Notes: generated from the letters alone by a model not told the origin. A DNA stretch of 64,000 nucleotides from JBGSPQ01 sp964346765 (GCA_964346765.1 CAYFWB010000006.1:1-64000); one strand, 5' to 3'; positions 7,801 through 16,222 are shown, numbered from the stretch's first letter. Numbers and translations: made by a program.

Positions 7801-9359
7801 AAACTTCCGGCTTCCTCAGCCGGGATCTGAATATCACAAAGTTCATGTTTCCCAACCGAGAAAATATGGTAGCCTTCGGAGTCTTGTTCGGCTGTGCTGT
7901 AAAGAGGCACATAAAAGGTTTTGTCAGCGATTTTCACATGGGCCAGGGGCGTTAAAAGATGGTCCGGTTTTTCGGGGTGCTCAATTACGGGATGTATCGG
8001 TTCGCGTTTTTCGGGTTTGGATTGAATCGCGTTTGGAGGGGGCGCGTTTGGTTCGGATTGGACTTCTGGTACCTGCCCAGGCGCCGGCATCATAATGGCT
8101 TTTCTGGTTTTGTCGCTATCGGACTCGGGTTGATCTGGTTCCTCTTCTTCCGGACTCGACGGTTTTTGACCGGATATTTTTTGAGTATCGGCACTTCCAA
8201 GTTTTTCCCTTGTCTCGTCACTGATTTTGTCCGGACTTCCAGGGGGGGGCGAGGGCATCCCGGTAAATGTGGGATTTATTGAATCTTGCTCTATTTTTTT
8301 GACGCTGTCAGGCTTGGCTTCCTTAATATATTCTTTTAATATTTCATTCATGGAGGCATGGATTGTTTCCGGCGAGACCAAACCGCTTCGCATTATTTTT
8401 TTAATAATTTCAATAAATCCGGCTGACGCTTCTTGATCCCCATTCATTTCTGCGGTTTTTGCCCTCAAGGCCATTTTATTGAGTCTTTCTGCCAGCATCG
8501 TGCCGATGAATAGCACCTCTATGTTTGAGGGATCGTTAAACAGGGCATCTTTCTCGTAATTTAAAAGCATCTCATCAACCTTAAGCGTTTTATGTTTAAG
8601 TAATTCGACAAGCCTTGTAAGCGCCACCAAAAAATCGTCACCTTCTTGAACATATATAAGGAGTTCTTTGTTCGTTTTTATTCTTAAAACTTTCGATTGA
8701 TTGAATTCCTTTTTGGCAGGCAATTTCCCGCCGGTAATTATTTCTCCAGCCTTTTCAAGCTTGGCAATTAATATTTTCCTGACGGTTTCTTCTTTATTTT
8801 TCAGAGCTTCTCTTACAGATATTAACAGGGATTCATTGTTGGCCATGGACTCGATTTCTTGACGTGTTACCAGCCCGCTTTTGACCAGGTCACGAATCGT
8901 GGCTTGAAGGCTGTCTTTATCGGGATAGAAAAAAGTGTTCTTAATGCTGTTAAAACCTCTTTCTCCCGCAAAACCGGCTGCGTTATTGAGTCTTCTGACC
9001 AGTACCTTTTTCACCATACTCCGTGCCGTGTTCAAACTGAGTTCGGCTGTTTTACCGTCCGGCATTAATTCCATTAAGGGCTCGGGACCGATTTGGTCTG
9101 TCTCGATGCGGTGAATCAGTTCATTAATAGGGTACGCGCTACAATCTCCCTGGACGATGTCTCTGACCAATGTCCGATTGTCTTTATTAACATACTGTAA
9201 TTCGACTTCATTATTTTGAGGGTTTTCGGGATCGGTCAAAGCAAAATGTTCACTAACCTTAAGAAGTCTGGACCATATTTCGTCCATGAATTCTTCACGA
9301 CTTAGTAAATCACTGTTTTCCCCGTATTCAGGTTCTTTGCTCTGAGGTTTTTCTGCCAT
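4836..9359 (-). CDS. Giant FHA-domain coiled-coil protein
   Basis: About 1507 aa, cytoplasmic by appearance (no signal or membrane helix). The N-terminal 350 residues are helical. A Pro/Glu/Ser-rich linker (about 360-465) contains PSPPPGSP. An FHA-like beta domain follows (about 472-577; IFSVGKHELCDIQIP), then a charged coiled coil (about 592-707), then a second, more diverged FHA-like domain (about 709-842; EGDTVRIGRYDLHILG) and a helical C-terminal half. FHA domains bind phosphothreonine, so a scaffold role with the PP2C phosphatase at 31247 is inferred. The ATG at 9359 is chosen because the -10 box covers the upstream ATG at 9383. It lies downstream of RNase J on the same strand. Confidence 0.7.
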   Translation of the reverse strand: MAEKPQSKEPEYGENSDLLSREEFMDEIWSRLLKVSEHFALTDPENPQNNEVELQYVNKDNRTLVRDIVQGDCSAYPINELIHRIETDQIGPEPLMELMPDGKTAELSLNTARSMVKKVLVRRLNNAAGFAGERGFNSIKNTFFYPDKDSLQATIRDLVKSGLVTRQEIESMANNESLLISVREALKNKEETVRKILIAKLEKAGEIITGGKLPAKKEFNQSKVLRIKTNKELLIYVQEGDDFLVALTRLVELLKHKTLKVDEMLLNYEKDALFNDPSNIEVLFIGTMLAERLNKMALRAKTAEMNGDQEASAGFIEIIKKIMRSGLVSPETIHASMNEILKEYIKEAKPDSVKKIEQDSINPTFTGMPSPPPGSPDKISDETREKLGSADTQKISGQKPSSPEEEEPDQPESDSDKTRKAIMMPAPGQVPEVQSEPNAPPPNAIQSKPEKREPIHPVIEHPEKPDHLLTPLAHVKIADKTFYVPLYSTAEQDSEGYHIFSVGKHELCDIQIPAEEAGSFEDIHCYIRIRQNSVEINSKTGITKLKDQKSTIKDWTPLKSGQEFELGSGEATVEITLETPGEISKDELAMHMGQRLNILEQTRRRLIKDFMDDTDQMRELEDILNEIEKLDSDFHIGCKPPEEYRQLRARSEEPRKQFEEQQRSRLAKMRQEKTIEDIMKEQEAKHAEIIARRREAKIEARKQKEGCQTLHIRSNENPETAKIAWRGWVVKLVDFEERHKANLRPMLVPSRTFGSHLACTDELINPSRETIKPKYYVEEFMAEIMKNRDDPETLLVNWIGGQVQIKNENGIYGSPTTNPIEVREGDTVRIGRYDLHILGKDHAFTPEALLPYAKNMVDEALERIIEADRTTAEQDLVDHENICRLTELDLPTLPSSHKSEGETLAEYAGRWYSTEFKQLWKDIENWDPNNPVFDAKFFPTLDMLLDLSEETATFVPKFGVTEKELKEQAQRRIARYLKAGEATYPDYQYHLLNGFKRIGKLLKVGVNRELQAAERREKAIADLGSIEIAKFIQEMDFFSEEEITLSTTDKYAEKIDIVLTIRKLFEQLEHEQGDPLETIGELRALCGGKKLREVFTVEEIAIKDQNIELHLSPEQSIERSYIVQKALFVARKAFSCAVSAAQDFNPDTDNPSELEKQLKILNKLLWMNLFPVSKLNDDITAIKEEAEIKEKIKELHSLVDHANFRIEKEKAEDARADQLSREYLRACHEQNMRLIENAAKVRRTLFEADQSVESFEAMSDLCHIVADKRIERMADKFNVEVQGTLINIRSKVKNTAFAGKNKEGEAAIADVVSYPFTESWADVKTSWWRQYVKTARYIAELVIEGHENSFYFNGLLQEAVSNGYLAYRDLGFEPQMLELGVQNALETKRKTIEEAKMRKLNERWEALLERMNKWKDEILAGEDDDFDYLDEPPFFEEETHSGLKEKLYELRGKITAQKLGKCLEHVRNGDRAFYFHELAKEVASKEVEAVKNLSAEEFDLLQNGLNK

Positions 9360-9381
9360 AAATAAATACAAAAAGGGCTGC

Positions 9382-9409
9382 ATAATATCACCCCTTTTTG
9401 TTTTGTCAA
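9382..9409 (-). promoter_or_regulatory. Promoter of the FHA gene
   Basis: On the minus strand, TTGACA (9404-9409), a 16-bp spacer and TATTAT (9382-9387). The -10 box overlaps the ATG at 9383, so transcripts from here must start translation at the ATG at 9359 (MAEKPQ). Confidence 0.65.
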
Positions 9410-9422
9410 CTGATTTTGGTGC

Positions 9423-11669
9423 TTATTTTTCGATGATTACGGGAAGAATAAGTGGGTATCTTTCCAGTTTCTTATGGACGAACTTGTTCACTGAATCGCG
9501 AACGAATTTTTTAAGTTCGGCGCGTTTTGCGTCAGACCTTTTGTTGATAATTTTTCTATAGGAATCTTCCGCTATTTTTGCCATTTCTTTAACTAGTTCT
9601 TCGGATTCTTTCATGTAGATAAATCCACGGGAAATGACTTCTACTTCACCTTTAATTTTCATGCTTTTGGCGTGCACCGGAATCATTAAAATCAGTACTC
9701 CGTTTTCTGCCAGGGTCTGACGATCCATTATCACTTGAGCGCCGATATCTCCCACTCCAATTCCGTCGATGAGTATATAGTTTGATGAAACTTTTTCTTC
9801 CGTTTTTTTGACTTCACCGTTTTCAATATGCAGTATATCGCCATTTTCGATCATGATCGCCTGTTCATCCGTGTAGCCGATATTTTCAGCTATTTGTTTG
9901 TTGGCTGCTCGCATGTAATATTCACCGTGAATAGGCACAACGGCTTTCGGTTTTACCAGCGTCATCATCAATTTCAGATCTTCTTCCCTGCCATGCCCGG
10001 AAGCGTGAACGTCCATAATTTTGTTGTCTATCACGCGTGCTCCCAGTCTTGTTAGGTTGTTGATTACCCGAAAAACGGATCTTTCATTACCGGGGATCGG
10101 AGTTGATGAGAGAATCACGGTGTCTCCTTTTTTGATTTTGACCATTGAATGCTCCCCCATGGATATGCGGGTAAGCGCGGAAACGTCTTCTCCTTGAGAA
10201 CCAGTGGTAAGAATAAGCGCTTCGTGGTCGTGTATTTTTTTTACTTTGTGGATAGGCGCTATCAGATTTGGTGAATACCTTAGGTAGCCCATTTTACCGG
10301 CCATTTCAAAGTTGTCTTCAAGACTTCTGCCGGACAGCAGGATTTTTCTATTATGTTTTTGAGCGATATTCACTATCTGCTGGATTCTGCCAATTTGTGA
10401 AGCGAAAGAAGCTATTAATATTCGGCCTTCGGTGTTTTTTACAATGTCATCCAACGATTCACCTATTTTTTGCTCGGTTATTGTGTGTCCGGGTTTTCCG
10501 GCGTTCGTTGAGTCGATAAAAAGAGCCGATATATCCCGGTGAGAAAACGCGCTTATTTTGTCAAAGTCAGCCATTTTTTGGCCGGAGGTAGGTGTTAAGT
10601 CGAACTTGAAATCACCGGTATGGACAATGTCTCCGGCCGGGGTTTTAACATGAAGCCCTACCGAGTCGGGGATACTATGAGTCACGTTGAAGAAATCAAC
10701 CTCGAACGGGCCCAGTTTTAATTTGTCTTCGGCCGTGATCACGTTTATTTTCGATTTTCCGGTAAGGCCGAACTCTTTGAGACGTTTTTCAGCGAGCCCC
10801 ATTGTAAGCTGGGTGCCGTACATGTCGGGGAAGTTGAGCTTGGGGATAATGTAGGGTATGCCACCTATGTGGTCCAGATGGCCGTGCGTGAATACAATGG
10901 CGCGAATGCGGTCTTTCTTTTCTTCAAGGTAGGTCGTGTCGGGAATGATGTAGTCGACACCAAGGAAATCGGCTTCGGGGAACTGAAAGCCCATGTCTAT
11001 AATGATGATGTCACTTTTGGTGTTTGAGGGGGTCGCGTGGCGGGCGTCTTGGGTCGCGTGGCGGGCGTCTTGGGCCGCGTGGCGGGCGTCCGGGAAATAT
11101 TCCAATGCCATGCAGTTTCTGCCCACCTCATTGAGTCCGCTTAAAGCAATAACCTTTAAGACTCCTCTGTGACGGGCATTTTTGAAAAAAGTCTCGCGAT
11201 GAAAAAGTTTGCCCTTTGATTTCTTTTTATTGAATCGATTTGATCCTTTTTGTTTATTGTTATTAAAGCGTTCGCCCCACTGCAAGTGCTTATTGTTTGT
11301 TGAGGGTTGACCCGCTTGCCCTGATTTGCCGGTTGGTGCCGGCTGATTGGGTGCCGACTGATTGGGTGCCGGCTGATTTGGTGCCGACTGATTTGGTGCC
11401 GGCTGATTGGGTGCCGACTGATTGGGTGCCGGCTGATTTGGTGCCGGCTGATTGGGTGCCGGCTGATTTGGTGCCGGCTGATTTGGTGCCGGCTGATTTG
11501 GTGCCGGCTGATTTGGTGCCGGCTGATTTGGTGCCGACTGATGAATGATTTTTTGACCGGCAGGTTCATTGTGGCTGCCCTTCTGAATTGTTTGTTTTAA
11601 CCACAAATCAAGTTTGCTCTCGGTACCGGATTTTTGTCCGGTTGAGCGGTCATCCGAATTGTTCGTCAT
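9423..11669 (-). CDS. rnj: Ribonuclease J with repeat-rich N-terminus
   Basis: Metallo-beta-lactamase/beta-CASP ribonuclease (5'-3' exo and endo activity in mRNA decay and rRNA processing), 748 aa against about 555 in Bacillus. The catalytic motif HGHLDHIGG is at 267-275, and the later HTGDFKFD, GHGREEDL and PIHGEYY motifs are intact. Two insertions are unusual: residues 46-115 are 14 tandem APNQ[PS] pentapeptides, and residues 200-217 are repeats of ARHA[TA]QD in a loop between the first core strands. A Lys/Asn-rich linker (about 130-165) could bind RNA. It is followed 63 bp later by the FHA gene. Confidence 0.92.
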   Translation of the reverse strand: MTNNSDDRSTGQKSGTESKLDLWLKQTIQKGSHNEPAGQKIIHQSAPNQPAPNQPAPNQPAPNQPAPNQPAPNQPAPNQPAPNQSAPNQPAPNQSAPNQPAPNQSAPNQPAPTGKSGQAGQPSTNNKHLQWGERFNNNKQKGSNRFNKKKSKGKLFHRETFFKNARHRGVLKVIALSGLNEVGRNCMALEYFPDARHAAQDARHATQDARHATPSNTKSDIIIIDMGFQFPEADFLGVDYIIPDTTYLEEKKDRIRAIVFTHGHLDHIGGIPYIIPKLNFPDMYGTQLTMGLAEKRLKEFGLTGKSKINVITAEDKLKLGPFEVDFFNVTHSIPDSVGLHVKTPAGDIVHTGDFKFDLTPTSGQKMADFDKISAFSHRDISALFIDSTNAGKPGHTITEQKIGESLDDIVKNTEGRILIASFASQIGRIQQIVNIAQKHNRKILLSGRSLEDNFEMAGKMGYLRYSPNLIAPIHKVKKIHDHEALILTTGSQGEDVSALTRISMGEHSMVKIKKGDTVILSSTPIPGNERSVFRVINNLTRLGARVIDNKIMDVHASGHGREEDLKLMMTLVKPKAVVPIHGEYYMRAANKQIAENIGYTDEQAIMIENGDILHIENGEVKKTEEKVSSNYILIDGIGVGDIGAQVIMDRQTLAENGVLILMIPVHAKSMKIKGEVEVISRGFIYMKESEELVKEMAKIAEDSYRKIINKRSDAKRAELKKFVRDSVNKFVHKKLERYPLILPVIIEK
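11019..11072 (-). repeat. 21-bp tandem repeat inside the RNase J catalytic domain
   Basis: About 2.5 copies of a GC-rich 21-bp unit encode ARHA[TA]QD. The insertion falls between MALEYFPD and IIIIDMGFQFP, in what should be a surface loop. Confidence 0.8.
11325..11534 (-). repeat. 15-bp tandem repeat encoding 14 APNQ[PS] units
   Basis: Fourteen 15-bp units (minus-strand reading GCACCAAATCAGCCG and close variants) give a low-complexity linker at the RNase J N-terminus. The units are nearly identical in DNA, so copy number probably changes by slippage. Confidence 0.9.
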
Positions 11670-11947
11670 ATAAGTTCTCTTTTTAAGTAATATTTTTGCC
11701 GTTCGGTCTGATTGTCCGCCGATTGGCTGTGTATCGTCCCATCTTGTGACGCCGCACCAAGATGAGTTAATTCATTTAATTATAGCTTATTTTTTCTTAT
11801 TTTTCTACAGTGATTTTTTTACTTGCTGTGCGTGTACTATATGTAATATTTTCTTTTTATTGCTATATGGTGTGTATAGGATTCGTTTATTTATGATTTT
11901 ATACGCACAGTTTTTTTTTATGCGGAGATAGTATAACATTTTTGGCG

Positions 11948-11953
11948 TATAAT
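11948..11953 (+). promoter_or_regulatory. -10 box of murD, probably a leaderless start
   Basis: TATAAT ends 9 bp before the murD ATG at 11963, which leaves room for a leader of only about 2-4 nt. No Shine-Dalgarno sequence fits in that space. Confidence 0.55.
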
Positions 11954-11962
11954 CATTAACAA

Positions 11963-13504
11963 ATGGATAAAAAAAGTAAAATTGCAATTTTGGGGGCCGG
12001 AGTGGAAGGAGTGGCGGCGGCAGAGTATCTGGTGCGAAACGGTTATGAAAAATTGACGGTCTTTGACTCTAAAAATGTGATTGAAGGAGTGATTCCGGCA
12101 GGGGTGAATGTCAGTCTGGGGCTTGATTTTTTAGGGTCGCCGGATAGTCCAATTTATGACTATGATGTACTTTTTCGCAGTCCGGGTATTCATACCAGCC
12201 GTCTTGATAAAGCAAGGAAAATGGGGCTGAAAGTTACAAATACAACTGAGTTCTTTTTTGAAAATTGTCCCGGTTTGATTGTGGGAGTGACGGGTACAAA
12301 GGGCAAGGGCACTACCTCTACTCTGATTTATAATATTTTCAAAAAGGACGGACGGGATGTTTATCTTGGTGGAAATATCGGTGAATCTCCATTGAAGTTT
12401 TTGGATGAATTAAGTTCAGATTCTATTACGGTTTTGGAACTTTCCAGTTTCCAATTGCAGGATTTAACTTTGAGTCCACAGGCGGCGGTTGTGTTAATGA
12501 CGACTTCCGAGCATCTTGATTATCATGCGGATAAAAAAGAATACTGGGAGGCTAAAAAGCCTATTTTAATGCTTCAGGGGGAGAATGATTTTGCCGTTTT
12601 AAATTGTGATTACGCGTACTGTAGTCAGTTTATTAAATTGGGCCGTGGTGAAAAGTTTTTAGTTAGCAAGTACGATGGCCGAAGCCGATGTGGAATTTTT
12701 AGGGATAAAAGATACGGCTTTGAATCGGTTGAAAAATCACATAGCAATGTCGGTGTGGCGAACGCTGCTGGAACGAAAGATGTCGTTGAGAGTGTTTCAA
12801 ATGAAAAGTTGGAGATTAATAAAGGAGCTTTTGTTTTTGACGGTCGGCTGATTTTTACAGAAAACGGGGTTGAGGCTGATGTGTGCGGTGCAGATGAAGT
12901 GGGACTTTTGGGTGAGCATAATTTGGAAAATGTGCTCGCCGCGATTACGGTTGCAGTTAAATTGAATGTTTCGTTAGAGACGGTGCGCGAAGCGGTGCGC
13001 GAATTCAAGGGGCTTGAACACAGGTTGGAATTTGTTGAAAATGTGAACGGAGTTCACTTTTTTAACGATTCTTTTTCTACAACTCCGGAAACTTCTATTG
13101 CGGCGGTCTATGCTTTTAAGGAGCCGGTGATGTTGATTGCCGGTGGGTCGGATAAGGGGGCGGATTATAGTGGATGGGGGTTAATGTTGCAGAAAAATCC
13201 TAATTTAAAAGCGGTATTTCTGATCGGCCTGATGGCCGATCGGATGGAACGGGAGCTCAGAGCGGCCGCGGTGGAATTGAATGCGCGGCCTGATGGGGAT
13301 ATGACTGGAGTAAGGGAGTTTCCGGTGAAGATTTATCGATGTGATAGTCTGGATGCGGCGGTGGAGACGGCTTATGAGATTGGGGTAGACGGGGACAGCG
13401 TTGTGATGTCGCCCGCGGCCGCTAGCTTCGATATGTTTAAAAACTACAAATACCGGGGTGCCGCATTCAAAAAAATTGTCCACCACCTTAAAGGTGTCCT
13501 TTAA
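11963..13504 (+). CDS. murD: UDP-N-acetylmuramoyl-L-alanine--D-glutamate ligase
   Basis: Cytoplasmic ATP-dependent Mur ligase adding D-Glu to UDP-MurNAc-L-Ala, 513 aa. N-terminal Rossmann domain (GAGVEGVAAAEYL, 11-23), ATP loop GVTGTKGKGTT (about 109-119), ELSSFQLQDL, GEHNLENVLAA (about 313-323), EHRLEFV and the C-terminal VMSPAAASFDMF. The length exceeds the usual 440-450, mainly through an extra segment around residues 225-290 in the central domain. The last residues, HHLKGVL plus stop, are read from a REP element at 13484-13508. It probably uses a leaderless transcript. Confidence 0.93.
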   Translation: MDKKSKIAILGAGVEGVAAAEYLVRNGYEKLTVFDSKNVIEGVIPAGVNVSLGLDFLGSPDSPIYDYDVLFRSPGIHTSRLDKARKMGLKVTNTTEFFFENCPGLIVGVTGTKGKGTTSTLIYNIFKKDGRDVYLGGNIGESPLKFLDELSSDSITVLELSSFQLQDLTLSPQAAVVLMTTSEHLDYHADKKEYWEAKKPILMLQGENDFAVLNCDYAYCSQFIKLGRGEKFLVSKYDGRSRCGIFRDKRYGFESVEKSHSNVGVANAAGTKDVVESVSNEKLEINKGAFVFDGRLIFTENGVEADVCGADEVGLLGEHNLENVLAAITVAVKLNVSLETVREAVREFKGLEHRLEFVENVNGVHFFNDSFSTTPETSIAAVYAFKEPVMLIAGGSDKGADYSGWGLMLQKNPNLKAVFLIGLMADRMERELRAAAVELNARPDGDMTGVREFPVKIYRCDSLDAAVETAYEIGVDGDSVVMSPAAASFDMFKNYKYRGAAFKKIVHHLKGVL

Positions 13505-13508
13505 GGTT
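13484..13508. repeat. REP family 1, copy 3 (variant), at the murD 3' end
   Basis: Diverged copy with GTGTC at the centre and a final T. Read in the murD frame it gives H-L-K-G-V-L-stop, so the element forms the gene's end. Confidence 0.85.
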
Positions 13509-13573
13509 ATTTATAAAAAATTTTAATTTTTCTTAATATCAACGGTGTATAAGAGACATACTTAACTTTAATT

Positions 13574-14020
13574 ATGTCTTCTTTAAATCGAAATCTAACC
13601 TTCAATTCTTATCATCATATTTATAATCGGGGAGTAATGAAGAAAATCATTTTTCATGAAGATCAGGATTATAAAATTTTTATAGGTAAAATTATCAAAT
13701 ATATTAACAAATATCCCACAGACCTACTTGCTTTTACAATTTTGCCCAATCATTTTCATTTTGTTATTCGTGAAACCGGTGAATCAAAGCCCTTGACTCC
13801 ATTCTTTATGCAACAACTGCAAAACTCTTATGCAAAGTATTATTCAAAAAAATATGATCATCCGGGGAAACTTTTTCAGGGCACATATAAAAGTAAATTA
13901 ATCTCATCAGATAAACATTTAAACGACACTCTTTCTTATGTTCTTGAAAATCCGGTAAAACATGGGCTTGTACAGAAAATGTCTCTATGGAAGTGGAACT
14001 ACCTTAAAGGTAACCTTTAA
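13574..14020 (+). CDS. REP-associated tyrosine transposase RAYT1 (Y1_Tnp/IS200-like)
   Basis: 148 aa HUH single-strand transposase. HHIYNRGV (residues 14-21) is the family's N-terminal motif, LPNHFHFVI (about 57-65) the HUH metal site, and NSYAKYYSKKY (about 88-98) holds the candidate nucleophile Tyr. GKLFQGTYKSK and ENPVKHGLV are also typical. Such enzymes are domesticated relatives of IS200/IS605 transposases that act on REP palindromes. REP family 1 copies sit on both sides (13484 and 14000), and the second gives the end Y-L-K-G-N-L-stop. A paralogue, RAYT2, lies at 29638. Start ATG at 13574 with no clear ribosome site. Confidence 0.9.
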   Translation: MSSLNRNLTFNSYHHIYNRGVMKKIIFHEDQDYKIFIGKIIKYINKYPTDLLAFTILPNHFHFVIRETGESKPLTPFFMQQLQNSYAKYYSKKYDHPGKLFQGTYKSKLISSDKHLNDTLSYVLENPVKHGLVQKMSLWKWNYLKGNL

Positions 14021-14024
14021 GGTG
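14000..14024. repeat. REP family 1, copy 4, at the RAYT1 3' end
   Basis: Same palindrome, except that the first base is T instead of C. It supplies the last residues and TAA stop of RAYT1 and lies 3 bp from the stop of the convergent gene at 14027. Confidence 0.9.
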
Positions 14025-14026
14025 GG

Positions 14027-14374
14027 TTATTCTTCGGGGATTTTTTCAATCTTTTTTTCCAGTTTTTCCAGCTCTTTTTCTTCTTTCTTATTTTCAGCCT
14101 CTTCCCAGGTATGGAATAAATCCGTCAGCTCTTTTCTGGTAAATTCATTCGCCTTTTCCAAATGCTTTTTTTTGACCTCTGCTGTTTTGGAGGAATGATC
14201 TTTTTCCACTTGTTCATATCTGGCACGCGCATTCAAAAAAACTTCAATCAATTTTTCCGCCTGCTGTTCATCAGTATGCTCGATAGCTTTTAGAACAGTT
14301 TCTTTACGTTCAGGCTTGAGTGTTTGAGAAGTATTAATGAGTTCAACTAATTGTTTTCGTTGGTCTGACTTCAT
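14027..14374 (-). CDS. Small charged coiled-coil protein
   Basis: 115 aa, not recognised. After a helical N-terminal part (KSDQRKQLVELINTSQ), residues about 45-115 are a Lys/Glu-rich coiled coil ending KKEEKELEKLEKKIEKIPEE. There is no signal peptide or membrane helix. Size, charge and the N-terminal pattern (…P-E-R-K-x-x-hydrophobic…) resemble the small protein at 33563-33886 (LRPAERKSLFEQIIESSDE against LKPERKETVLKAIEHTDE), suggesting one family. Unlike those, it has no partner with the N-terminal signature beside it: the flippase lies upstream on the same strand. Confidence 0.7.
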   Translation of the reverse strand: MKSDQRKQLVELINTSQTLKPERKETVLKAIEHTDEQQAEKLIEVFLNARARYEQVEKDHSSKTAEVKKKHLEKANEFTRKELTDLFHTWEEAENKKEEKELEKLEKKIEKIPEE

Positions 14375-14413
14375 CAGCTATATAATAGCATTTTTGTGCA
14401 AAACTGTCACCCC

Positions 14414-14438
14414 CACCTTAAAGGTAACCTTTAAGGTG
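14414..14438. repeat. REP family 1, copy 5, at the flippase 3' end
   Basis: Exact palindrome. Read on the minus strand in the flippase frame it gives S-P-stop (TCA CCT TAA), so it forms the end of the gene at 14431-15927. Confidence 0.9.
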
Positions 14439-15927
14439 ATTTTTTGAGCATGCGAATCATCTCGGGTGTGATGACGCGCATTACAAATAGAAGGCCGATG
14501 TAGATTACGGCGCCAAACGGTATTAAAAATATGATGTTTTTGTTTTGTAATTCAAATAAGTGGTATGTGGGATCTTTTAAGTAGTAAACCGACAGCCCCA
14601 TTATGATTCCGGCAACAATAATTTTTAAGGCATTGCGGATATCGATTTTGAATTCCAGATATTTTTTTGCAAAGATAAAAGCGGCGGTCGCCACAAACAA
14701 TTCTACCAATATATCGGTGATGGCCGCGCCTCTGGCTCCCAGATGAGGTATTAAAAAGAGATTCAATGCTATAGCTAAAATCGCGCCGCTTCCGTTTACG
14801 TAAAGCAGTTTGGATTGTTTGTTAATCGCCACCAATATGAATCCAAATAAAGTATTAATGAATGAAAACGCCAAGGCAAAGATGACTATCTGAAGCGCTA
14901 TATCGGACCCATAGAATCCCTCTTCCACTCTGCTCAAAAAGTCTTCGCTGGATAACAGGTAAATGACCTGATATGAAATCGCCGACATACCTATGGCCAT
15001 GGCTATACCCGCCATGACAAGAGCGTCAAACGATATCTGTATGATTTTTTTGTAGTAATCCGTTTTCTCTTTCAAGGCCAGGGTAAGTGTCGGCAAAACC
15101 GCATTCATAAAATATAATGGCATGATCGCTATGGCTTCCAATATCCTTAACGGTAAGCCGTATAAAGCTGTCTGTTCGGGGCCGGCTATTCTGATCAGCA
15201 TGATGGATCCGATTCTAAAATATAAATTGTTTAAGATCAGCGCGATACCATAAGGCAAAGATTTTATAACAACGTCTTTGATAAAATCCCAATCAAATCT
15301 ATATCTGATTTTGGCATATTTTTTGGCATACCAATAAGTGATCGCGAAAAGCGCGAAATTACCGCATATACCAGCGACGAAGAGATGATAAAAACCTTCG
15401 TTTGGTGAATCGGGCTTCCATAGGAAAATGACGTATAACATGTATGAAAGCGCCACGACTTTGCCTACAACAGAGGCAAAAGCGTTGAACTGCATTTTGT
15501 AATTTACCTGAAGAACCGTGGAAATTGTACCTGTCAATAATGCCAAAACTGTGGCCGATGCCGCAATGGCAACGGCAAAGGGAATCATGATGTTTTCCGA
15601 ATTCGGCAGGTAAAAATAGGCGCTCACAAACGCCAGAGTCATGGTTGTGAACACTAAAATGGTCCTTATACTGAGAATATTTCCAATGATTTTTTCTATG
15701 TTTTCTTCATCGCGTGACATTTCGCGAACCGCTATCGTATAGAGTCCCAAGTCCGAAGCTATTCCGAAAAAAGCAATGAAATCGTAAACCGCCGTATAGT
15801 TACCGTAACCTTCCAAAGCCAGATAATTGGTAATTGCTTTAACGGTAATAAAGCCAATAATAGCCAAAACAGCTTTCGCCATTATCTGCGAACCTGTGTT
15901 AATTATAATTTTTCTGGCTGTGGACAT
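14431..15927 (-). CDS. Polysaccharide flippase (Wzx/MurJ-like, MOP superfamily)
   Basis: 498 aa with about 14 hydrophobic helices and no soluble domain, as in the polysaccharide-biosynthesis branch of the MOP superfamily. N-terminal pattern GSQIMAKAVLAIIGFITVKAITNYLALEGYGNYTAVY and the internal GARGAAITDILVEL are typical. It probably flips lipid-linked sugars across the membrane. It stands alone, away from the polysaccharide locus at 45.6-58 kb, so its cargo is unclear. The ATG at 15927 opens the frame. A second flippase is at 48440-49864. Confidence 0.88.
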   Translation of the reverse strand: MSTARKIIINTGSQIMAKAVLAIIGFITVKAITNYLALEGYGNYTAVYDFIAFFGIASDLGLYTIAVREMSRDEENIEKIIGNILSIRTILVFTTMTLAFVSAYFYLPNSENIMIPFAVAIAASATVLALLTGTISTVLQVNYKMQFNAFASVVGKVVALSYMLYVIFLWKPDSPNEGFYHLFVAGICGNFALFAITYWYAKKYAKIRYRFDWDFIKDVVIKSLPYGIALILNNLYFRIGSIMLIRIAGPEQTALYGLPLRILEAIAIMPLYFMNAVLPTLTLALKEKTDYYKKIIQISFDALVMAGIAMAIGMSAISYQVIYLLSSEDFLSRVEEGFYGSDIALQIVIFALAFSFINTLFGFILVAINKQSKLLYVNGSGAILAIALNLFLIPHLGARGAAITDILVELFVATAAFIFAKKYLEFKIDIRNALKIIVAGIIMGLSVYYLKDPTYHLFELQNKNIIFLIPFGAVIYIGLLFVMRVITPEMIRMLKKSP

Positions 15928-16072
15928 ATGTTTCTGATCGCTATTATCTGATCTCTTTTCAGTTTAATGCTTTTGAAATTTTTTTTAGAATTTTTGGACA
16001 GATGATCTGCTGGAACAAGTTAGCTCAATAGCCAGAAAAAAGCCAGTGTAAACGTTTCTATCACGGTCTATA

Positions 16073-16222
16073 TTAACTTCTGTTTCTGATTGACTGCAGA
16101 GTTCGCCCGGCTACCATGCGAGCGGTAAGTATGTCATCGTAATCGACGTTTTTGTATCCACTTAATTTGGGGTGACCTTTTTCCAGAAAAACACTTATCT
16201 CTTCGGTAGATTGTATTGTAGT
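16073..16222 (-). pseudogene. Possible gene remnant, 3' end only
   Basis: In the 560-bp gap between the flippase and prfB, the minus strand has a 50-codon open stretch ending KNVDYDDILTARMVAGRTLQ...NRS-stop with protein-like composition. It has no ATG, GTG or usable upstream frame: a TGA lies at 16223-16225. I see nothing else in 15928-16487 apart from AT-rich sequence with a TATAAT before prfB. No family is recognised; a decayed 3' end is the best guess. Confidence 0.35.

Noticed and set aside
11325..11534. CRISPR-like array
   Set aside because: Units are 15 bp in direct contact with no spacers, and they are in frame within RNase J. No cas genes in the window.
11297..11569. Two long frames (plus strand VPADWVPTD repeats; minus strand SRHQI repeats)
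   Set aside because: Both are other-frame readings of the 15-bp repeat in the RNase J gene; the RNase J frame continues into a full enzyme.
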